Assembly (NCBI RefSeq): GCF_010994275.1
Contig: NZ_WMCD01000007.1
Coordinates: forward strand, 124,001-188,000
Source: Cyclobacterium jeungdonense
Lineage (GTDB): Bacteria; Bacteroidota; Bacteroidia; Cytophagales; Cyclobacteriaceae
Length of the DNA: 64,000 nt
Reading direction: 5' to 3'
Positions 62,220-64,000 of the stretch are shown piece after piece; positions within the stretch are counted from its first letter, which is position 1, and each line of letters starts with the position of its first letter. The notes beneath the pieces were generated by a model that did not search any database, was not told the DNA's origin, and was given only the letters and a program-made list of their open reading frames with translations. The position numbers and the translations under genes are program-made.

Positions 62220-62752
62220 TAGATTTTATCAGCTTTCTTTTTTAATACCTGCAAGGCCGAGCGGACCCGGGACTTTACTGTTCCCAGGGGAATGGCATGT
62301 GCTTCGGCCACTTCCGTGTGCGTGTACCCTTTAAAGTAAATGCACTCCATTACCAGGCGCTGTTCTTCATTTAAATCTTCCATAAGTTCTCTGACCCCGA
62401 TGCCGTCAACGGCTGATGCCGTTCCGGATTCGCTTTCCATTCCATATACGTAGTCATCTATGGTATTGGTCTTACTACTTTCAGAAAATTCCCGAGACCG
62501 TGTTTTGTCTATGGCGGCATTACGGCAGATATTAGCCATCCAGGTATACAGTCGGCCTTTTGTTTCATCGTAAGAACCGATCTTTTTGGTGATTTTGAGA
62601 AAGGCATCGTGAAACACCTCCTCGGCCAGTTCCTGGTCGAAAATTATCCGGCGGATAACTCCATACAGTGCTCTGGAATATTTCTCGTATAAATATTCCT
62701 GCACCTGCCGGTCACTGGCTTGTAACCCCTTTATTAAATCCTGTTCTTCCAA
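62219..62752 (-). CDS. ECF sigma factor, SigK-like
   Basis: A 177-residue ECF sigma factor with region 2 (QEYLYEKYSRALYGVIRRI, AEEVFHDAFLKITKKIGSYD, RLYTWMANICRNAAIDKTRS) and region 4 (LNEEQRLVMECIYFKGYTH, GTVKSRVRSALQVLKKK). It differs from the PUL sigma factors and pairs with the RskA-like anti-sigma encoded next to it, as in the SigK/RskA type. Confidence 0.94.
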   Translation of the reverse strand: MEEQDLIKGLQASDRQVQEYLYEKYSRALYGVIRRIIFDQELAEEVFHDAFLKITKKIGSYDETKGRLYTWMANICRNAAIDKTRSREFSESSKTNTIDDYVYGMESESGTASAVDGIGVRELMEDLNEEQRLVMECIYFKGYTHTEVAEAHAIPLGTVKSRVRSALQVLKKKADKI

Positions 62753-62811
62753 AAAAACGTTATCCGTAGGTGGTAGTTAAACTTCTTTGCTTTCCAGCAA
62801 TCGCCATGAGC

Positions 62812-64000
62812 TTACAGGTGAATTACTTCCCCATAAGCAGCCGCTGCTGCTTCCATTACCGCCTCTGACATGGTAGGGTGTGGATGCACCGTCTTGATAA
62901 TTTCGTGGCCCGTAGTTTCCAGTTTGCGGATAGCCACAATTTCCGCAATCATTTCGGTCACGTTGTAACCGATCATATGCGCTCCCAGAAGTTCGCCATA
63001 TTTGGCATCGAAAATCAATTTCACGAAGCCATCCTTGGCGCCTGCAGCGGAAGCTTTGCCGGAAGCTGAAAAGGGGAATTTACCAATTTTCAATTCGTAT
63101 CCGGCTTCTTTTGCCTGTGCTTCGGTATATCCTACAGAGGAAATCTCCGGAAGGCAATAGGTACAACCGGGAATGTTATTGTAATCCAGTGGCTGCGGGT
63201 TCTCACCAGCGATCTTTTCTACGCAGATAATTCCTTCGGCAGATGCCACATGGGCCAATGCCGGACCGGCCACTACATCTCCAATGGCGTAATAGCCGGG
63301 CATATTGGTGTTGTAATATTCGTCAACTTTTATCTTGCCTTTATCCACTAGTATGCCTACATCTTCCAATCCACAATTTTCCACGTTGGATACCACCCCT
63401 ACGGCAGACAATACCACATCGCAGTCGATTTTTTCTTCTCCGTCTTTGGTTTTGACAGTCACCTTGCAGCCGGATCCTTTGGTATCCACCTGGGTAACTT
63501 CGGCACTGGTCATGATTTCAATGCCCTTTTTCTTGTAAATTTTCTCCAATGCTTTGGACACCTCTTCGTCTTCGTTTGGCACGATGCGGTCCAGAAATTC
63601 CACGATGGTCACTTCCACCCCGATGGAGCGATACACGTAGGCAAACTCCACTCCAATGGCACCGGACCCCACTACGACCATCTTTTTGGGCATTTTGTCC
63701 AATGTCATGGCTTTGCGGTAGCCCACAATCTTTTTATTGTCAATTTTCAGCGCGGGCAATTCCTTGGACCTGCCGCCAGTGGCAATGATGATATGGTCTG
63801 CGCTGTATTCGGTTTTCTTTCCGTCTTTGTCTTCTACCTCTACCTTTTTTCCGGACTTTACTTTTCCCCAGCCCAAAAGCTGTTCGATTTTATTTTTCTT
63901 CATCAAAAACTGCACGCCCTTGCTCATACCATTGGCGACGTCGCGGCTTCTTTTGATCATGTCTTCAAAATTGACACTGGCTTTTTCTACGGAAATCCCG
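62812..64000 (-). CDS. lpd: Dihydrolipoyl dehydrogenase (partial)
   Basis: C-terminal 395 or so residues of the FAD/NAD enzyme that re-oxidises dihydrolipoamide in 2-oxoacid dehydrogenase and glycine-cleavage complexes. The reading frame is still open at 64,000, so the FAD-binding N-terminus and redox Cys pair lie outside. Visible are IIATGGRSKELPAL, the NAD-binding VVVGSGAIGVEFAYVYRS, YYAIGDVVAGPALAHVA, and the dimerisation domain with the catalytic HPHPTMSEAV. It is encoded divergently from nothing visible and lies 59 bases upstream of the sigma gene in transcription order. Confidence 0.97.
   Translation of the reverse strand, partial: GISVEKASVNFEDMIKRSRDVANGMSKGVQFLMKKNKIEQLLGWGKVKSGKKVEVEDKDGKKTEYSADHIIIATGGRSKELPALKIDNKKIVGYRKAMTLDKMPKKMVVVGSGAIGVEFAYVYRSIGVEVTIVEFLDRIVPNEDEEVSKALEKIYKKKGIEIMTSAEVTQVDTKGSGCKVTVKTKDGEEKIDCDVVLSAVGVVSNVENCGLEDVGILVDKGKIKVDEYYNTNMPGYYAIGDVVAGPALAHVASAEGIICVEKIAGENPQPLDYNNIPGCTYCLPEISSVGYTEAQAKEAGYELKIGKFPFSASGKASAAGAKDGFVKLIFDAKYGELLGAHMIGYNVTEMIAEIVAIRKLETTGHEIIKTVHPHPTMSEAVMEAAAAAYGEVIHL

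Overview
The window looks like a chromosomal segment of a Bacteroidota bacterium, most likely a marine Cytophagales/Cyclobacteriaceae-type organism. This is inferred from paired SusC/SusD genes, ECF sigma/FecR pairs, promoters of the TAnnTTTG type, many Cys-type sulfatases and the style of the intergenic repeats. No rRNA, tRNA, CRISPR array or intact insertion sequence was seen.

Positions 1-30,500 hold two sulfatase-rich polysaccharide utilisation loci (PULs) in tandem on the minus strand. The right-hand one (PUL B, 30,455 down to about 16,020) reads ECF sigma, FecR anti-sigma, SusC, SusD, sulfatase, tandem metallo-beta-lactamase-fold protein, sulfatase, sulfatase, and then a decayed sulfatase fragment. 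The left-hand one (PUL A, 15,784 down to 1,204) reads ECF sigma, FecR, SusC, SusD, sulfatase, sulfatase, a large clan GH-D-like glycosidase, sulfatase. Both SusC proteins carry an N-terminal STN domain, so each locus should be switched on by outer-membrane glycan sensing through FecR to its sigma factor. In both loci a rho-independent terminator faces the plus strand between fecR and susC, and a candidate Bacteroidota -7 box starts exactly at the susC start codon. This is the layout expected for an antisense sRNA over the susC leader. A broken sigma gene lies at the far left.

Positions 30,600-37,900 hold a third carbohydrate block: a GH78 alpha-L-rhamnosidase, a calcineurin-type phosphoesterase (4-bp overlap) and a CAPAR-type sulfatase with HEAT repeats. 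Seven sulfatases plus a rhamnosidase point to a sulfated, possibly rhamnose-containing algal glycan. No lyase is present to settle the substrate.

Positions 38,000-44,100 hold an overlapping heme-oxidoreductase operon (membrane protein, DyP-type peroxidase, small catalase-related protein) convergent with an FAD-linked lactone-oxidase-like gene. Positions 44,350-47,270 hold the most striking unit: a promoter and a clear TPP riboswitch ahead of four tightly packed genes (SAM methyltransferase, HypE/ThiL-like PurM-fold protein, divergent ThiE/TenI-like protein, Trm112-like zinc protein). This is not a standard thiamine operon and is a candidate new thiamine-linked pathway.

The rest is largely housekeeping: a CASTOR/POLLUX-type channel, a MATE transporter, an agmatinase-family enzyme, SixA, TopA, a ThuA-like protein, RarA, threonine aldolase, a DUF2721 protein, an anti-sigma/ECF sigma pair and a partial dihydrolipoyl dehydrogenase. 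Several intergenic regions hold dispersed repeats. One family, with three copies each directly upstream of a gene, encodes a short conserved peptide.
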